Shown here piece by piece: positions 46,684-56,653 of a stretch of 64,000 nucleotides of DNA. The stretch comes from an uncultured Muribaculaceae bacterium. Lineage in GTDB: Bacteria > Bacteroidota > Bacteroidia > Bacteroidales > Muribaculaceae. The notes below the pieces were generated by a model that was not told where the DNA came from, ran no database searches, and saw only the letters and a list, made by a program, of their open reading frames with translations. The stretch spans positions 1 to 64,000 of the forward strand of contig CAJTYH010000009.1 of the NCBI GenBank assembly GCA_910583675.1, read 5' to 3'. Every line of letters begins with the position of its first letter. Positions within the stretch are counted from its first letter, which is position 1. A program made the translations under genes and the position numbers.

Positions 46684-48804
46684 ATGAAAACTCCCGTTTA
46701 CCTCTCTGCCATGGCTATGTTAGCATCATGTGCGTCTACCAACGATCGCCTCACATATCCGGAGGCTCCCTCGGACGCTACAACCGACACATATTTCGGC
46801 ACTACCGTGCCGGATCCATACCGTCCACTTGAAAACGACACCGCAGCCAACACCCTCGCATGGGTGGAAGCCGAGCGTGAGGTCACGGAAAACTATCTTT
46901 CACAGATCCCCTTCCGCGACAAATTGCGTGAACGCATCTCCTCCTTCAACGACTACACCAAGCAGGGAACCCCTTGGAAATGGCATGACGGACGGTATTA
47001 TTTCTCCAAGAACGACGGTCTTAAAAACCAATCGGTGATATACCGTTCTACGACACCGGACGGTGAGACTGAAATATTCCTTGATCCCAATACGCTGTCT
47101 GACGACGGCACTGTGGCACTGACCGGCTTGACAATGAGCCACGACGGCAAATATGTGGCCTACACCATCTCACGCAACGGATCGGACTGGACTGAGATAT
47201 TCGTAGTGGATACCGAAACCGGCAAACTGCTGGAAGACCACATCGAATGGGCAAAATTCACAGACGCGGCATGGTACAAGGACGGATTTTTCTATTCGGC
47301 ATACGACCGTCCTGAAGAAGGAAAGGAATTTTCCAACGCAAACGAGAACCACCGCGTATATTACCATAAGCTCGGAACACCACAAAGCCATGACATCGTA
47401 GCCTTCGAAGACAAACAGCATCCGTTGCATTTCCATAGCGCAGCCGTATCAGACGACGAACGCTGCATGCTCGTATTCGTCGGCGGACAAGGATTCGGCA
47501 ACGGAGTACTTGCGTTGGATCTTACAGACCCCGCATCAAAATGGGTAACGGTAGAGCCGTCGCAGGACTATGAGATAGAATTCGTAGACCTCATCGGAGA
47601 CGACCTTTATTTCGCAACTTCAGCAGACGCTCCCCGCAAGCGCCTTGTAAAGGCGCCACTCAAATCGCCGGCACGCGCCAACTGGACTACAGTAGTGCCC
47701 GAACAGGAGGGAGTGCTCGTAAGCGCTGACCGCTCAGGCAACGACCTTATCCTGACATATGAAAAGGATGCATCAATGCATCCGGCAATCTATGCCCTGG
47801 ATGGCACCAAGAAAACAGACATAAAGCTCCCGACATATGGCAATGTAGGATTTTCAACCTCGGAAAAGAATGATGAAGTGTTCTATAGCTTCACATCCTT
47901 CCTATATCCATCGGAAATTTTCAAATACGACAAGAGTACCGGTGAAAGCACTCCCCTGTTTACTCCCGAAATCAAGGGATTCAATTCCGAGGATTATGTG
48001 ACCGAACAGGTGTTCTACCCATCGGCAGACGGCACAATGATACCCATGTTCCTTACGTATAAGAAAGATCTCAAACGCGACGGCAAAAATCCCGTATACC
48101 TCTATGGATACGGAGGCTTCAACGTATCACTGCCACCATCTTTCTCATCCAACCGTCTGGTATGGCTTGAGAACGGAGGAATATATGCACAGGCCAACCT
48201 GCGCGGTGGTGCCGAATATGGCGAGCAATGGCATGAAGCCGGAACCAAGCAGAAAAAACTGAACGTATTCAACGATTTCATCGCCGCCGCAGAATATATG
48301 ATAAAAGAGGGATGGACTTCCCCTGAGCACCTTGTAATAGAAGGCGGCAGCAACGGCGGTCTGCTTGTGGGCGCAGTGACCAATATGCGTCCAGACCTGT
48401 TCAAGGTTGCCATACCGAGAGTAGGAGTAATGGACATGATGCGCTATCATCTCTTTACCATCGGATGGAACTGGGCATCGGACTATGGCACAAGTGCAGA
48501 CTCCCCCGAAATGGCACAATACCTGCTGGCCTACTCCCCTCTCCACAACATCAAGAACGACGGCACTCCGTATCCGGCCATAATGGTCACTACCGCCGAC
48601 CATGACGACCGCGTCGTACCGGCCCACTCATTCAAATATGCAGCCGCCCTGCAAAAGGCCAATACGGGAGACGCTCCGAAAATAATACGTATTGACAGCA
48701 AGACCGGCCATGGAGCAGGGAAACCCATTGCCAAGGTCATAGACGAATACACCGACATATACTCGTTCATTTTCCACAATCTCGGAATCACACCGGACAA
48801 ATAA
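46684..48804 (+). CDS. Prolyl oligopeptidase family lipoprotein (S9A)
   Basis: A 706-residue serine peptidase. The signal peptide ends in a lipobox-like LASC with Cys16, so it is probably a lipoprotein facing the periplasm or surface. The beta-propeller spans about residues 90-430 and begins after the DPYRPLEND helix. The peptidase domain carries the nucleophile Ser556 in EGGSNGGLLVG, the Asp segment TADHDDRVVP and a terminal GHGAGKP with the catalytic His, all matching prolyl endopeptidases that cut short proline-containing peptides. It starts 42 bases after the small membrane-protein gene. The next gene begins 19 bases after its stop, from a TTG. Confidence 0.93.
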   Translation: MKTPVYLSAMAMLASCASTNDRLTYPEAPSDATTDTYFGTTVPDPYRPLENDTAANTLAWVEAEREVTENYLSQIPFRDKLRERISSFNDYTKQGTPWKWHDGRYYFSKNDGLKNQSVIYRSTTPDGETEIFLDPNTLSDDGTVALTGLTMSHDGKYVAYTISRNGSDWTEIFVVDTETGKLLEDHIEWAKFTDAAWYKDGFFYSAYDRPEEGKEFSNANENHRVYYHKLGTPQSHDIVAFEDKQHPLHFHSAAVSDDERCMLVFVGGQGFGNGVLALDLTDPASKWVTVEPSQDYEIEFVDLIGDDLYFATSADAPRKRLVKAPLKSPARANWTTVVPEQEGVLVSADRSGNDLILTYEKDASMHPAIYALDGTKKTDIKLPTYGNVGFSTSEKNDEVFYSFTSFLYPSEIFKYDKSTGESTPLFTPEIKGFNSEDYVTEQVFYPSADGTMIPMFLTYKKDLKRDGKNPVYLYGYGGFNVSLPPSFSSNRLVWLENGGIYAQANLRGGAEYGEQWHEAGTKQKKLNVFNDFIAAAEYMIKEGWTSPEHLVIEGGSNGGLLVGAVTNMRPDLFKVAIPRVGVMDMMRYHLFTIGWNWASDYGTSADSPEMAQYLLAYSPLHNIKNDGTPYPAIMVTTADHDDRVVPAHSFKYAAALQKANTGDAPKIIRIDSKTGHGAGKPIAKVIDEYTDIYSFIFHNLGITPDK

Positions 48805-48823
48805 CCCACATAGGCTGTCGCAA

Positions 48824-49786
48824 TTGAAAACGACAATACATATCCTTCCCCTGATATTGATTCCACTCCTGTTGCAAGCATGCTTTACGGGGGTGGAATC
48901 AACCCCTAAGATAACATACCGTGAGGTAAAAGAAAACAAGGCCGACGGAACATCCGATGAATCAGTTTTCGCATCCCTTTTCCAGGCTGAAAAATACGCG
49001 GACTGGCAACCGGGCAAGACCTTTTACGTCACTTCCCCCAAGATAAGCCTGATACTTTCGGCAGACAACGCCGACACCCCCACAGGTATGCCATCAGAGG
49101 GTGACATACTGACGTTGCAAGGTACCCGACAAGTGACAGACCTTACAGGGAAAGAGGTTGTGGAACTTATCTTCACCGATTCCTCAGGCAAAGGTACGAC
49201 ATTTACATACCGTACAGGTGCAACCAGTGAGGAACTGGCTGAAAGAGGGCATCTGACAGTCCCATTCACAATAGACCTTGATCTTGTAGATCTCATTCGC
49301 GACTCGCTTTCCGGCAAGGAACTGTATGTGATGACACCGTTATGGTTCAACAATGACGGCAAATCCATTCAAGGGAAGAAATACATAAAAATCAGGATCA
49401 AGGATGTAATCCCCGCCACTGACACGTATCCCTTCAGGGTAATATTCACGGATGCGAATGCATCGGGAGAAAAAGACACGTATTCCGTATTGATGTCGGC
49501 AGGCACCGGAAACAGCCATTGGGCTACGAGGGAATTTCCGGCGATATTCTCTTTTACAGATCCCCATCTCCAATATCCGGCCATATCGGATGTAATGTGG
49601 CAGAAGATAATCAACAACAGCGTATCCAAAGGAATGACCAAAACCGAAGCATCACTCGCCCTTGGCTCCCCGGTCAACATAGACAGAGGACACGATCATT
49701 CCTCCACATATGAACGTTGGAGATATTCAGACGGGATATACCTTATCTTTGAGGATGGCCTGCTTACGGAATCAAACAAATGGTAG
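48824..49786 (+). CDS. Lipoprotein with C-terminal BamE/SmpA-like segment
   Basis: A 320-residue protein read from a TTG codon; no in-frame ATG precedes the signal peptide. The signal LPLILIPLLLQAC is a lipobox with Cys20. The middle is beta-rich without a family I know. The last 60 residues (GMTKTEASLALGSPVNIDRG and then ERWRYSDGIYLIFEDGLL) resemble the SmpA/OmlA/BamE fold, which is found in small outer-membrane lipoproteins. This suggests an envelope role, but not proof of BAM complex membership. It starts 19 bases after the peptidase gene and ends 4 bases before the next gene. Confidence 0.7.
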   Translation: MKTTIHILPLILIPLLLQACFTGVESTPKITYREVKENKADGTSDESVFASLFQAEKYADWQPGKTFYVTSPKISLILSADNADTPTGMPSEGDILTLQGTRQVTDLTGKEVVELIFTDSSGKGTTFTYRTGATSEELAERGHLTVPFTIDLDLVDLIRDSLSGKELYVMTPLWFNNDGKSIQGKKYIKIRIKDVIPATDTYPFRVIFTDANASGEKDTYSVLMSAGTGNSHWATREFPAIFSFTDPHLQYPAISDVMWQKIINNSVSKGMTKTEASLALGSPVNIDRGHDHSSTYERWRYSDGIYLIFEDGLLTESNKW

Positions 49787-49790
49787 AATC

Positions 49791-50561
49791 ATGAAACTTA
49801 CTTTCCTTGGCACAGGAACATCAACGGGAGTTCCGCAATTGATGTGCGACTGTGAAGTCTGCCGCTCAACGGATCCGCGCGACAAACGTCTGCGCTGTTC
49901 CGGCTTGATTGAAACCGACGGCGGCAACATACTGATTGATTGCGGGCCAGATTTCAGGGAACAGATGCTCCGTTTCCATTCCGGAAAGGGTCTGGATGCG
50001 CTCATCATCACACATCATCACTATGACCATGTAGGGGGCACTGACGACCTGAGGCCATACTGCAAGGGGAAGAAAGCCTTTCCAGTATACTGCAACGAAC
50101 AGACGGAGGAAGACATGCGCCGACGCATGCCATACAGCTTCGTTGATCACCCCTATCCGGGCGTACCGTCATATGACCTGCATGTCGTACGACCATATAC
50201 CCCTTTCAAGGTGTGCGGTATTGAAATCACTCCCCTTCTTGTAAACCACTACCTGCTTGAGATCCTGGCATTCCGCATCGGGAAACTCGGATATGTCACA
50301 GATGCCAAGACCATCCCGACAGCCACCAAGAAAGCCCTTAAGGGTATAGACACTCTCGTCATAAACGCGTTAAGACATAACGAGCATATCTCGCACATGA
50401 CACTCCAGGACGCGTTGGCCGTGATAGCGGAGATACATCCGAGAGTGGCATACCTAACACATGTCAGCCATGACATGGGACTAACTTCAACAATCGAACC
50501 AATACTTCCTCCCGGAGTATTCCTCGCCAACGACGGAAGCGCCATTGAAATACCTGACTAA
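49791..50561 (+). CDS. PhnP-like metallo-beta-lactamase-fold hydrolase
   Basis: A 256-residue cytosolic protein. It begins LTFLGTGTSTGVPQ and has a CDCEVC zinc-binding cluster near residue 25, then the metal motif THHHYDHVGG near residue 73, LLVNHY near 155 and a terminal HVSHDMG. These match PhnP-type phosphodiesterases and cyclic-phosphate hydrolases of the MBL superfamily; the exact substrate cannot be told. ATG at 49791 is chosen, with the upstream reading frame from 49710 overlapping the lipoprotein gene. It lies 4 bases after the lipoprotein stop codon, so the group 45785-50561 may be one transcript. Confidence 0.88.
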   Translation: MKLTFLGTGTSTGVPQLMCDCEVCRSTDPRDKRLRCSGLIETDGGNILIDCGPDFREQMLRFHSGKGLDALIITHHHYDHVGGTDDLRPYCKGKKAFPVYCNEQTEEDMRRRMPYSFVDHPYPGVPSYDLHVVRPYTPFKVCGIEITPLLVNHYLLEILAFRIGKLGYVTDAKTIPTATKKALKGIDTLVINALRHNEHISHMTLQDALAVIAEIHPRVAYLTHVSHDMGLTSTIEPILPPGVFLANDGSAIEIPD

Positions 50562-50596
50562 TAATACACCCGGATTATATCCCATACATCTGAACC

Positions 50597-52984
50597 ATGA
50601 AAAGATCCATCATATCGGCATGCCTCGCATTACTGGCAGTCACACTTAATGCGGCAGATGCCCGAACAGACCAGGCTGCCACAGGAAAATTCGAAGCCGG
50701 GAAAGGCACATTCCTGCTTGACGGCCAGCCATACATTGTCAAAGCCGCCGAACTGCACTATCCTCGTATTCCACGCCCATATTGGGATCAAAGGATAAAA
50801 ATGTGCAAGGCGCTCGGCATGAATACCATCTGCCTGTATGTGTTCTGGAACGCACATGAAAGCGAGCCTGACAAGTTCGATTTCACAGGACAAAATGACC
50901 TGCGGGAATTCGTCAGGCTTTGTCAGGCCAACGACATGAAAGTTATCCTGCGTCCCGGCCCATATGTGTGTGCCGAATGGGAAATGGGAGGGCTGCCATG
51001 GTGGCTGCTCAAGAACAAGGACATATGCCTGCGCGAGGACGACCCTTATTTTATGGATCGTGTGGATCGGTTCCAACAAGCGGTAGCCACACAGGTCGGA
51101 GACCTTACAATTGACAAAGGAGGCCCGATAATCATGGTGCAGGTGGAAAACGAATACGGCTCTTACGGGATAAACAAACCATATGTCGCCCTGATACGTG
51201 ACATGCTGCGCAAGAATTTCGGCGAAGACGTAACTCTATTTCAATGCGACTGGGCATCAAATTTCACCGACAACGGCCTTGATGACTTGATCTGGACAAT
51301 GAACTTCGGGACAGGAGCCGACATTGACCAACAATTTTCGAGGCTTAAGGAATTGCGTCCCGACTCACCACTGATGTGTTCCGAATATTGGAGCGGATGG
51401 TTTGACAAATGGGGAGGGGCACACGAGACGCGTCCGGCTGACCAGATGATTGCCGGTCTTGACGAAATGCTCTCAAAAGGCATTTCATTCAGCCTCTACA
51501 TGACACACGGAGGCACCAACTGGGGACACTGGGCCGGTGCCAACTCTCCCGGATATGCTCCCGACGTGACATCCTACGACTACGACGCACCCATTTCGGA
51601 ATCCGGCCAGACCACCCCCAAGTATTGGGAACTGCGCAAGACCCTCGCCAAATATATGGATGGCCGGAAACAGGCCAAGGTTCCGGCCACTATAAAACCG
51701 ATCTCCATACCCGCTTTCGATTTTACCGAAGTTGCGCCGCTGTTCAGCAATCTGTCCGATCCAAAATCCAATACCGATATAAAGACCATGGAGGAGTATG
51801 ACCAGGGCTTCGGCTCAATCCTATACCGCACCACACTCCCCGAACTCCCCTCCGGCGCACTCCTCACGGTAAACGAAGCCCATGACTTCGCCCAAATTTT
51901 CGTTGACGGCAAATACATCGGCAAGCTTGACCGACGCAACGGCGAGAAAGAACTAATGATACCCGCCTCGAAGAAAGGTGCGCAACTTGATATTCTTGTT
52001 GAGGCTATGGGACGCATCAATTTCGGACGCGCCATCAAGGACTTCAAGGGTATCACAGACAATGTGACCCTGACTGTCAAGGACGACGGACACACGTGGG
52101 TAAACAACCTCAAGAACTGGCAGGTCTACAATATCCCCGATGAATACGATGCGTATGTCTCCTTCGGTGAATTCTTCCCTCTCGGGACTTTTTCCGCCGG
52201 TGACGACGGCAGACTGCCGCGTGGCGTGTATCGCGGTACGTTCAACATCAAGGGGAAACCGTCAGACACCTTCCTTGACATGTCAAACTGGGGGAAGGGC
52301 CTGGTGTACGTAAACGGCCATCCCATAGGACGTTTCTGGGAAATAGGGCCGCAACAGACACTGTACATGCCCGGCTGTTGGCTCAGAAAAGGTGAGAATG
52401 AAATCCTGGTCTTTGACATAGTCGGCCCAAGAAAGGCTACCATACAAGGACTTGACAAACATTTGTTAAACGAGCTGCGCTTGCCGGGACAGCTTCACCG
52501 GTCAGAAGGCGACAGCTTGTGTATCAGCATGCTTACTCCCGATCTCTCCTCCCCCATGCCGGAAGGCAACGGTTGGAAAGAATTCAGGATGCCAACTCCC
52601 AAGCAAGGACGCTATGCATATCTGTCCTTCTGCACCATGAATGACCCAAAACGTAAAATATCCATTTCCGAGATTCAGCTCACGGACTCTTCCGACAAAC
52701 CCATCCCATGCGACACATGGCGCATCATATATGCTGACAGTGAGGATACCAACGGGAACCATACTGCAGACAAACTGATTGACCTGCAAGAATCCACATA
52801 TTGGTCCTCCACCGGGCAAAACGCCTACCGACAAACCGTTGTGTTCGACCTCGGATCGAAACGTGAGATCAACGGGCTGCGCATATTACCCCGCATGGAA
52901 CCGGCAGCGCCCGAAGCGCCTGACAGCATAAACCTTCATGTTGACGACAAACTCCATATCAGCAATACCCCCTCCCGACAATAA
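50597..52984 (+). CDS. Secreted GH35 beta-galactosidase
   Basis: A 795-residue secreted glycoside hydrolase. The signal peptide is MKRSIISACLALLAVTLNAADA. The TIM barrel (about residues 35-360) has the GH35 signatures PYIVKAAELHYPRIP and VQVENEYGSYG with acid/base Glu186, and the nucleophile Glu263 in MCSEYWSGWFDKW. The MTHGGTNWGHWAGAN segment follows. Jelly-roll domains (about 400-640) and a C-terminal discoidin-like carbohydrate-binding part (about 690-795) complete it. It removes terminal beta-galactose, plausibly from host or plant glycans. It starts 35 bases after the PhnP-like gene. No SusC/SusD pair is near, so it is not in a recognisable PUL here. Confidence 0.94.
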   Translation: MKRSIISACLALLAVTLNAADARTDQAATGKFEAGKGTFLLDGQPYIVKAAELHYPRIPRPYWDQRIKMCKALGMNTICLYVFWNAHESEPDKFDFTGQNDLREFVRLCQANDMKVILRPGPYVCAEWEMGGLPWWLLKNKDICLREDDPYFMDRVDRFQQAVATQVGDLTIDKGGPIIMVQVENEYGSYGINKPYVALIRDMLRKNFGEDVTLFQCDWASNFTDNGLDDLIWTMNFGTGADIDQQFSRLKELRPDSPLMCSEYWSGWFDKWGGAHETRPADQMIAGLDEMLSKGISFSLYMTHGGTNWGHWAGANSPGYAPDVTSYDYDAPISESGQTTPKYWELRKTLAKYMDGRKQAKVPATIKPISIPAFDFTEVAPLFSNLSDPKSNTDIKTMEEYDQGFGSILYRTTLPELPSGALLTVNEAHDFAQIFVDGKYIGKLDRRNGEKELMIPASKKGAQLDILVEAMGRINFGRAIKDFKGITDNVTLTVKDDGHTWVNNLKNWQVYNIPDEYDAYVSFGEFFPLGTFSAGDDGRLPRGVYRGTFNIKGKPSDTFLDMSNWGKGLVYVNGHPIGRFWEIGPQQTLYMPGCWLRKGENEILVFDIVGPRKATIQGLDKHLLNELRLPGQLHRSEGDSLCISMLTPDLSSPMPEGNGWKEFRMPTPKQGRYAYLSFCTMNDPKRKISISEIQLTDSSDKPIPCDTWRIIYADSEDTNGNHTADKLIDLQESTYWSSTGQNAYRQTVVFDLGSKREINGLRILPRMEPAAPEAPDSINLHVDDKLHISNTPSRQ

Positions 52985-53043
52985 TCCCATAGAAATTCAT
53001 GCCTGAGGAAATCAGGAATAGGAAATGAGGGAGTTAAATAGAT

Positions 53044-53071
53044 GGTTTTTAATTTTTATTTATTAATTTTG
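53044..53071 (+). promoter_or_regulatory. Promoter of the methylmalonyl-CoA operon
   Basis: TAATTTTG at 53064-53071 fits the -7 consensus, and a T-rich GGTTTTT at 53044-53050 occupies the -33 position. The first gene starts at 53175. Confidence 0.6.
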
Positions 53072-53174
53072 TTGCGTAAAATGCGCTTAAGATGGATTGG
53101 CAGAACCACTCCACAAAAGCGGCAAAATACGCTACAACGAATAACCTATTACAATATTTCTAAAACCAACAGAC

Positions 53175-53594
53175 ATGGACATTTCCCATATCGAACACAT
53201 CGGCATCGCTGTGCCATCGCTTGAAGAAGCTATTCCTTTTTACGAAAACATCCTTGGCCTAAAATGCTTTGCCATTGAGGAAGTCGCAGACCAGAAAGTA
53301 AAGACTGCGTTCTTCAAGGTAGGCCAGACGAAGATAGAACTGCTGGAAGGCACATCTCCAGAAAGCGCCATCAGCAAATTCATTGCCAACAACGGCGGCA
53401 GAGGAGGCATACAGCATGTGGCATTCGCCGTAGCCGACGGTGTGGCAAACGCCCTTGCAGAAGCGGAAGAAAAAGGTTGCCGTCTCATTGACAAGGCTCC
53501 GCGCAAAGGCGCTGAAGGTCTCAACATCGCTTTCCTGCATCCGAAATCAACGGTAGGCACTCTGGTTGAACTTTGCGAGGATCCGAACAAATAA
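53175..53594 (+). CDS. mce: Methylmalonyl-CoA epimerase
   Basis: A 139-residue vicinal oxygen chelate enzyme that interconverts (S)- and (R)-methylmalonyl-CoA between mutase and decarboxylase. The HIEHIGIAVPSLEEAIPFY start carries the first metal His (HIGIAV), GGIQHVAFAV the second His, and LVELCEDP the terminal Glu ligand. All are typical. It is the first gene of the operon that makes propionate from succinate and is followed by the decarboxylase subunits; the mutase genes are not in the window. Confidence 0.95.
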   Translation: MDISHIEHIGIAVPSLEEAIPFYENILGLKCFAIEEVADQKVKTAFFKVGQTKIELLEGTSPESAISKFIANNGGRGGIQHVAFAVADGVANALAEAEEKGCRLIDKAPRKGAEGLNIAFLHPKSTVGTLVELCEDPNK

Positions 53595-53660
53595 GATCCG
53601 GCACCGTCCGTGGCGCATATCATAAACAATCAACAGAAAAAAATCACTAATTGACCAGAA

Positions 53661-55214
53661 ATGAGCAGTCAACTTGAAAAAATACAAGAGCTGATAGAAA
53701 TGCGCGAGAAAGCGCGTATCGGAGGTGGTGAGAAGGCCATCGAAAAACAGCACGAACGCGGCAAATACACAGCCCGCGAACGCATAGCACAGTTGCTTGA
53801 CGAAGGATCGTTCGAAGAACTTGACATGTTCGTGACGCACCGTTGCCACAATTTCGGACAGGAAAAGAAATCTTTCCTTGGCGACGGAGTGGTGACCGGC
53901 TACGGCACAATAGATGGTCGTCCCGTCTACGTGTTCGCACAGGACTTCACCGTATTCGGAGGCTCGCTTTCCGAGACCATGGCTCTCAAGATCTGCAAGA
54001 TCATGGATATGGCCATGAAAATGGGCGCACCCGTCATCGGTCTCAATGACTCGGGAGGCGCACGCATCCAGGAAGGCATCAATGCATTGGCCGGTTATGC
54101 CGAAATATTCCAGCGCAACATCCTCGCCTCGGGTGTGATTCCGCAGATCTCGGCAATACTCGGGCCATGCGCCGGAGGTGCCGTATACTCCCCGGCACTG
54201 ACAGACTTCACCATCATGGCCAAAGGCATAAGCTACATGTTCCTCACCGGCCCCAAGGTAGTGAAGACCGTGACAGGCGAGGATGTAAGCCAGGAAGACC
54301 TTGGAGGGGCTACGGTACATTCACAGAAGAGCGGCGTATGCCATTTCGCTGCAGAAGACGGAGAAGAGGCCATCAAGATCGTACGCAAACTCATGAGCTA
54401 CATTCCGCAGAACAATTTGGAGGATGCTCCCATGGCAGAGTGCACCGATCCCATAGACCGCATGGAGGATTCCCTGAATGAAATCATACCTGACAGCCCC
54501 AACCGCCCGTATGACATGTACAATGTCATAGGAGCCATTGTGGACAACGGGGAGTTCCTTGAGATACAACGCGACTTTGCGAAGAACATAATCATAGGTT
54601 TCGCCCGTTTCAACGGCCAGAGCGTAGGCATAGTGGCAAACCAGCCGAAATTCCTTGCCGGCGTGCTTGACAGCAACGCATCGCGCAAGGCAGCCCGCTT
54701 CGTCCGTTTCTGCGATGCCTTCAACATACCTCTGGTATCGCTCGTTGACGTTCCGGGATTCCTCCCCGGCACGGGACAGGAATACAACGGAGTGATCCTC
54801 CATGGTGCGAAACTCCTTTACGCTTACGGAGAAGCCACCGTGCCCAAGGTAACCGTTACCCTGCGCAAGAGCTACGGCGGCAGCCACATCGTGATGAGCT
54901 GCAAGCAGCTGCGCGGCGATATGAACTACGCATGGCCGACTGCGGAAATCGCCGTCATGGGTGGTGCCGGAGCAGTGGAAGTCCTTTATGCCAAGGAAGC
55001 CAAGGCATCAGAAGATCCGAAGAAAGTGCTTGCCGAGAAGGAGGCAGAATACAACAAACTGTTCTGCAATCCTTACAACGCAGCTAAATACGGATACATC
55101 GACGACGTTATCGAGCCGCGCAACACTCGTTTCCGCATAATCCGTGCACTCCAGCAGCTCGCTACCAAGCGTGTGACCAACCCTGCCAAGAAACATGGCA
55201 ACATTCCTCTGTAA
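53661..55214 (+). CDS. mmdA: Methylmalonyl-CoA decarboxylase alpha subunit (carboxyltransferase)
   Basis: A 517-residue acyl-CoA carboxyltransferase. It moves the carboxyl group from methylmalonyl-CoA to the biotin of the carrier subunit. Family marks: [19 protein letters not shown] near the N terminus, [14 protein letters not shown] near residue 130, [17 protein letters not shown] near 170 and [20 protein letters not shown] near 360, the last two lining the oxyanion holes for CoA and biotin. It lies 66 bases after mce and 27 bases before the OadG-type subunit. Sodium-pumping use rather than propionyl-CoA carboxylase is inferred from the beta subunit downstream. Confidence 0.95.
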   Translation: MSSQLEKIQELIEMREKARIGGGEKAIEKQHERGKYTARERIAQLLDEGSFEELDMFVTHRCHNFGQEKKSFLGDGVVTGYGTIDGRPVYVFAQDFTVFGGSLSETMALKICKIMDMAMKMGAPVIGLNDSGGARIQEGINALAGYAEIFQRNILASGVIPQISAILGPCAGGAVYSPALTDFTIMAKGISYMFLTGPKVVKTVTGEDVSQEDLGGATVHSQKSGVCHFAAEDGEEAIKIVRKLMSYIPQNNLEDAPMAECTDPIDRMEDSLNEIIPDSPNRPYDMYNVIGAIVDNGEFLEIQRDFAKNIIIGFARFNGQSVGIVANQPKFLAGVLDSNASRKAARFVRFCDAFNIPLVSLVDVPGFLPGTGQEYNGVILHGAKLLYAYGEATVPKVTVTLRKSYGGSHIVMSCKQLRGDMNYAWPTAEIAVMGGAGAVEVLYAKEAKASEDPKKVLAEKEAEYNKLFCNPYNAAKYGYIDDVIEPRNTRFRIIRALQQLATKRVTNPAKKHGNIPL

Positions 55215-55241
55215 CATATAACCGACATTAAAGGAATGAAC

Positions 55242-56159
55242 ATGACGAAGAAAATATTTCTTCTCGCCACCATACTCTCTTGTTGCTGCGCGACCGTTTT
55301 CGCCCAAGCGCGAAAAGGCCTGCGCATCAACGAGGTGATGGTGATCAACGAGACCAACTTTGAAGACGATTACGGAAACAAAAGTGCATGGATAGAGTTG
55401 TTCAACTCCAACTTTGCACCGCTTGAGATATCAAGCGTATTTCTAACCACCGATCCCGCCAATCCCACAATGTATCCCGTTCCCCTCGGAGACAAGGATA
55501 CAAAGATCGGGAAACGCCAACATGTGGTATTCTGGGCTGACGGCAAACCTGCCAGAGGCACATTCCACACCAATTTTACCCTTGATCCGCAAACTCCGAA
55601 CTGGATCGGCATATACGATGCTGACGGCCGCACACTGATTGACTCGATCACAGTGCCGGTACTCGCAACCGATGCCACCTATGCCCGCAAGATCGACGGC
55701 AAAGGTACCGGTGCCGATGCATGGGAAATGCGTGACGGCACTGTCAACGCCATCGTCACCCCTTCGAGCAACAACGTCATCAAGGATACCAACAAGAAAG
55801 TCGACACTTTCCATGAAATCGATGAGAATGGCTTCGGCATGACCATCACTGCCATGGGCATAGTATTCTCGGCACTCCTGTTGCTCTGCATATGCTTCTA
55901 CATCATCAACAAGATAGGGGCATCGCGCTCACAGATCAAGAAGATGGAAGCACACGGCATGGATCGTACGGAAGTGGCACGTGCAGAACGTCCCGAGGGA
56001 GACTCCGGTGAGGTAATCGCCGCTATCTGCATGGCACTCAACGAACATCTGAACGCCCACGACCTGGAAAGCGCCATCCTTACCATCAACCGCGGACGCA
56101 AGACATACTCACCCTGGAACTCGCACATATACACCCTGCGTCAGAATCCACGCAAGTAA
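55242..56159 (+). CDS. OadG-type subunit with N-terminal lamin-tail domain
   Basis: About 305 residues, starting at the ATG at 55242, where AAGGA lies six bases upstream; an ATG at 55236 is possible. The signal peptide is KKIFLLATILSCCCATVFAQA. Residues about 25-170 resemble a lamin-tail (LTD) beta-sandwich: LRINEVMVINETNFEDDYG, SAWIELFNSN and NWIGIYDADGRTLIDSI. Then comes an OadG-like segment, DENGFGMTITAMGIVFSALLLLCICFYI, a single membrane helix, and a charged cytosolic tail. The OadG part holds the alpha and beta subunits of Na+-pumping decarboxylases together. The exported LTD part is unusual compared with the short OadG of other phyla. Confidence 0.85.
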   Translation: MTKKIFLLATILSCCCATVFAQARKGLRINEVMVINETNFEDDYGNKSAWIELFNSNFAPLEISSVFLTTDPANPTMYPVPLGDKDTKIGKRQHVVFWADGKPARGTFHTNFTLDPQTPNWIGIYDADGRTLIDSITVPVLATDATYARKIDGKGTGADAWEMRDGTVNAIVTPSSNNVIKDTNKKVDTFHEIDENGFGMTITAMGIVFSALLLLCICFYIINKIGASRSQIKKMEAHGMDRTEVARAERPEGDSGEVIAAICMALNEHLNAHDLESAILTINRGRKTYSPWNSHIYTLRQNPRK

Positions 56160-56200
56160 TGTCACAAACTCCTATTCATCACCATTGAAAAATTAAAGTA

Positions 56201-56641
56201 ATGAAAGAATACAAATACAAGATCAACGGCAACCTTTACAAAGTAGGTATCGGCGACGTTGAGAACGGCATCGCCGAAGTGGAGGTAAACGGCACCCCAT
56301 ATAAAGTTGAAATAGAACAGAAAGCCGCCCCCACAGTGAAAGTGTCATCACCCAAGCCCGCCGCAGCCCCCCGCACGGCTACGGGTGAGAAAGTAATAGC
56401 CAAACCGGCTCCCAAGGCTGCCGCAGGCGGCACACCGGTGAAAGCTCCGCTCCCGGGTGTAGTGCTTGACATCAATGTGAGCGTTGGTCAGGAAGTAAAG
56501 GCCGCTGATACAGTCATCACTCTTGAAGCCATGAAGATGGAGAATGCCATCAAGGCCGGAGTGGACGGCAAAGTTACAGCTATCAACGTGGCAAAAGGCG
56601 ATTCAGTGCTTGAAGGTGCCGTGCTCGTAACCATCGCTTAA
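56201..56641 (+). CDS. mmdC: Biotin carboxyl carrier subunit
   Basis: A 146-residue carrier. Residues about 1-45 form a short domain (KEYKYKINGNLYKVGIGDV), followed by an Ala/Pro/Lys-rich flexible linker (about 45-75). The biotinyl domain carries the target lysine in EAMKMENAIKAG. The linker swings biotin between the carboxyltransferase site and the membrane beta subunit. It lies 41 bases after the OadG-type gene and 12 bases before the beta subunit, in one operon. Confidence 0.94.
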   Translation: MKEYKYKINGNLYKVGIGDVENGIAEVEVNGTPYKVEIEQKAAPTVKVSSPKPAAAPRTATGEKVIAKPAPKAAAGGTPVKAPLPGVVLDINVSVGQEVKAADTVITLEAMKMENAIKAGVDGKVTAINVAKGDSVLEGAVLVTIA

Positions 56642-56653
56642 TCAGTCTGGGAT

